A stretch of 64,000 nt of DNA from Pseudoduganella sp. (GTDB lineage: Bacteria > Pseudomonadota > Gammaproteobacteria > Burkholderiales > Burkholderiaceae_D). Numbering within the stretch: position 1 is the first letter of the stretch; every line of letters starts with the position of its first letter. The notes beneath the pieces are model-generated. The model was given only the letters and a program-made list of their open reading frames with translations. It was not told the origin of the DNA and did no database searches. The stretch covers positions 1-64,000 of the forward strand of contig JAJTCO010000027.1 in NCBI GenBank assembly GCA_021323265.1. Direction: 5' to 3'. Both the position numbers and the translations under genes were made by a program. Below are positions 62,307-64,000 of this stretch, one piece after another.

Positions 62307-64000
62307 ATGAGCCTGACTTCCGCCGATCCTCACATCAGCGAACAGCCCGCACGGCGGGCACGGCGCCCGGCTAAGCAACAGCCGGGCGTTGACGTTTCTG
62401 CAGCAGCGATTTCCACTTCGCCGCTGGCGGCGCCGACCGTCACCACCGGCGTTGCCACCATCACGCACCTCACCGAAAAACTGGCCGAGTACATGAACGA
62501 GGCCGACCTGAAGAAGGTCAAGGAAGCCTATCGCTTCTCGGACGAGATGCACCTGGGCCAGGTGCGCAAGTCGGGCGAGCCGTACATCTCGCACCCGATC
62601 GCGGTGGCCGAGATTTGCGCCGAGTGGAAGCTTGACGCGCAAGCGATCATGGCCGCCCTGCTGCATGACGTGATGGAAGACCAGGACGTCAAGAAGGAGG
62701 AGCTGATCGAGCGCTTCGGCGCGCCGGTCGCGCACCTGGTCGACGGCCTGTCCAAGCTGGAAAAGATCGAGTTCCAGAGCCAGATCGAAGCGCAGGCGGA
62801 GAACTTCCGCAAGATGCTGCTGGCCATGCGCACCGCCTTGGCCTGAACAATATCTACCGCGAGCTGCAGGACCTGTCCTTCTCCCACCTGTATCCGGTGC
62901 GCTACCACGTGCTGTCCAAGGCCGTGAAGGCGGCGCGCGGCAACCGGCGCGAGGTGGTGACCAAGATCCTCGATGCGGTCAACCATACGCTGAGCGCGGC
63001 CGGCATCCAGGCCGAAGTCTACGGCCGCGAGAAGACGCTGTACGGCATCTACAAGAAGATGCGCGCCAAGCACCTGTCGTTCTCGCAGGTGCTCGACGTG
63101 TATGGCTTCCGCGTGGTGGTCGACAGTTTCCCCAACTGCTATGTCGCGCTGGGCACCCTGCACTCGCTGTACAAGCCGATGCCCGGCAAGTTCAAGGATT
63201 ACATCGCGATCCGCAAGCTGAACGGCTACCAGTCGCTGCACACCACGCTGATCGGCCCTTACGGCACGCCGGTGGAATTCCAGATCCGCACGCAGGAAAT
63301 GCACCGCACGGCCGAATCGGGCGTGGCGGCGCACTGGCTGTACAAGAACGGCGAAGCGAACATGTCGGACATGCAGCAGCGCACCCACGCCTGGCTGCAG
63401 TCGCTGCTCGACATCCAGCAGCAGACCGGCGACTCGGCCGAATTCCTGGAACACGTGAAGGTCGACCTGTTCCCCGATTCGGTCTACGTCTTCACGCCCA
63501 AGTCCAAGATCATCGCCCTGCCGCGCGGCGCCACGCCGATCGACTTCGCCTACGCCATCCACACCGGCATCGGCGACCATACGGTCTCGGTCAACATCAA
63601 CGGCGACGCGGCCCAGCTGCGCACTGAACTGCGCAACGGCGACATCGTGGAAATCGTCACCGACCCGAACTCGCGCCCGAACCCGACCTGGCTGTCCTTC
63701 GTGCGCACCGGCAAGGCCCGCTCGGCGATCCGCCACCACCTGCGCACCATCAACCTGCCCGAGTCGATCCGCCTTGGGCAGCAGCTGCTGGCGCAGGCGC
63801 TGAAGGCCATCAACGTGCAGCCCGAGCTGCCGGCGCCGATCATGGAGCGCTTGCTCAATGAATCGTCCGCCAAGTCGGAAGAGGAACTGTATGCCGACAT
63901 CGGCATCGGCAAGCGCATGGCGGCGCTGGTGGCGCGCCACATCTTCGGCCTGCTGGGCGGCGAATCGGCCAGCGCGCCGGTCGAGCACACCAGCCCGAAA
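62307..64000 (+). pseudogene. spoT: spoT, bifunctional (p)ppGpp synthetase/hydrolase, interrupted by an out-of-frame deletion; continues past window
   Basis: Starts at ATG 62307. The first frame carries an HD hydrolase start (SHPIAVAEICAEWKLDAQAI, HDVMED at 120-125) through FRKMLLAM (codon 174) and then ends at 62846. The text resumes at 62828 one frame over as AHRLGLNNIYRELQDLSF and runs open to the window end, with the synthetase core (KMRAKHLSFSQVLDVYGFRVVV) and TGS domain (DSVYVFTPKSKIIALPRGATPIDFAYAIHT). About 43 codons are missing, including the LADRLHNMRT stretch with a metal-binding Asp. The shift is 3k+1 bases, so no complete SpoT could be made from this sequence. Confidence 0.9.

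Noticed and set aside
62528-63988. 486-codon minus-strand ORF over spoT
   Set aside because: Antisense to spoT; it appears in the track only because the spoT second frame lacks a start codon.
1-64000. CRISPR arrays, tRNA or rRNA genes, insertion sequences
   Set aside because: No regularly spaced repeats, no cloverleaf or rRNA text and no transposase motif seen on reading both strands.

Overview
The window is dense, high-GC chromosomal DNA from a betaproteobacterium, most likely family Oxalobacteraceae (Massilia/Duganella/Janthinobacterium group). This rests on gene content and on protein resemblance I recognise by eye: an Entner-Doudoroff cluster with a HexR regulator, a cluster rdgB-rph-PP2C-kinase-yicC, then gmk-rpoZ-spoT. 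No search was run. I see no rRNA, tRNA, CRISPR array, insertion sequence or phage gene. No gap between genes exceeds about 290 bases.

Layout. 0-10 kb: a small heat-shock protein running off the left edge, with a sigma32-type promoter and a possible ROSE RNA thermometer; an M61 peptidase; a hydrolase; a PAS-PAS-GGDEF-EAL protein ending in a zinc-binding CZB domain; the SOS mutagenesis pair imuA-imuB behind a perfect LexA box; an ion antiporter; a PRC-barrel protein. 10-25 kb: tandem DJ-1/GlxA paralogues, hrpA and argA diverging from a symmetric -10 box, yggX, a lipoprotein, rpiA, a four-gene signalling operon (CheY-like, CheC-like, diguanylate cyclase, DHFR-like), and assorted enzymes. 25-33 kb: central carbon metabolism, with eda-edd diverging from pgi-SMP30-zwf-hexR and two HexR-like operators between them. 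No 6-phosphogluconate dehydrogenase or classical Pgl is seen here. 33-39 kb: a membrane-embedded hydrolase-like protein, a second diguanylate cyclase closely related to the first, a D-amino acid dehydrogenase, two small envelope proteins and tal. 39-46.5 kb: an RND efflux operon whose permease gene is broken by an out-of-frame internal deletion, followed by a patatin. 46.5-54 kb: a chemoreceptor, hemW-rdgB-rph, a PP2C phosphatase and Ser/Thr kinase pair, and yicC. 54-61.3 kb: an apparently accessory block separating yicC from gmk, starting with a 28-bp perfect inverted repeat. It holds an M20 peptidase, a DUF72 protein, an iron(III) ABC transporter with its three genes on alternating strands, a hydrolase and a TetR regulator. 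61.4-64 kb: gmk, rpoZ and a spoT broken by a second out-of-frame deletion.

Most notable points. (1) Two broken conserved genes, acrB-type and spoT, each lost a 3k+1-base internal segment; gmk may have a similar shift at its tail. This could be real decay or an assembly fault. (2) c-di-GMP signalling is heavily represented: a CZB-terminated dual-domain protein and two paralogous diguanylate cyclases, one of them in an operon with a CheC-type phosphatase. (3) Regulatory sites are unusually legible: LexA, HexR, Fur, a TetR operator, sigma32 and symmetric divergent -10 boxes. (4) Three convergent gene pairs share a four-base palindromic stop (TTAA or CTAG).
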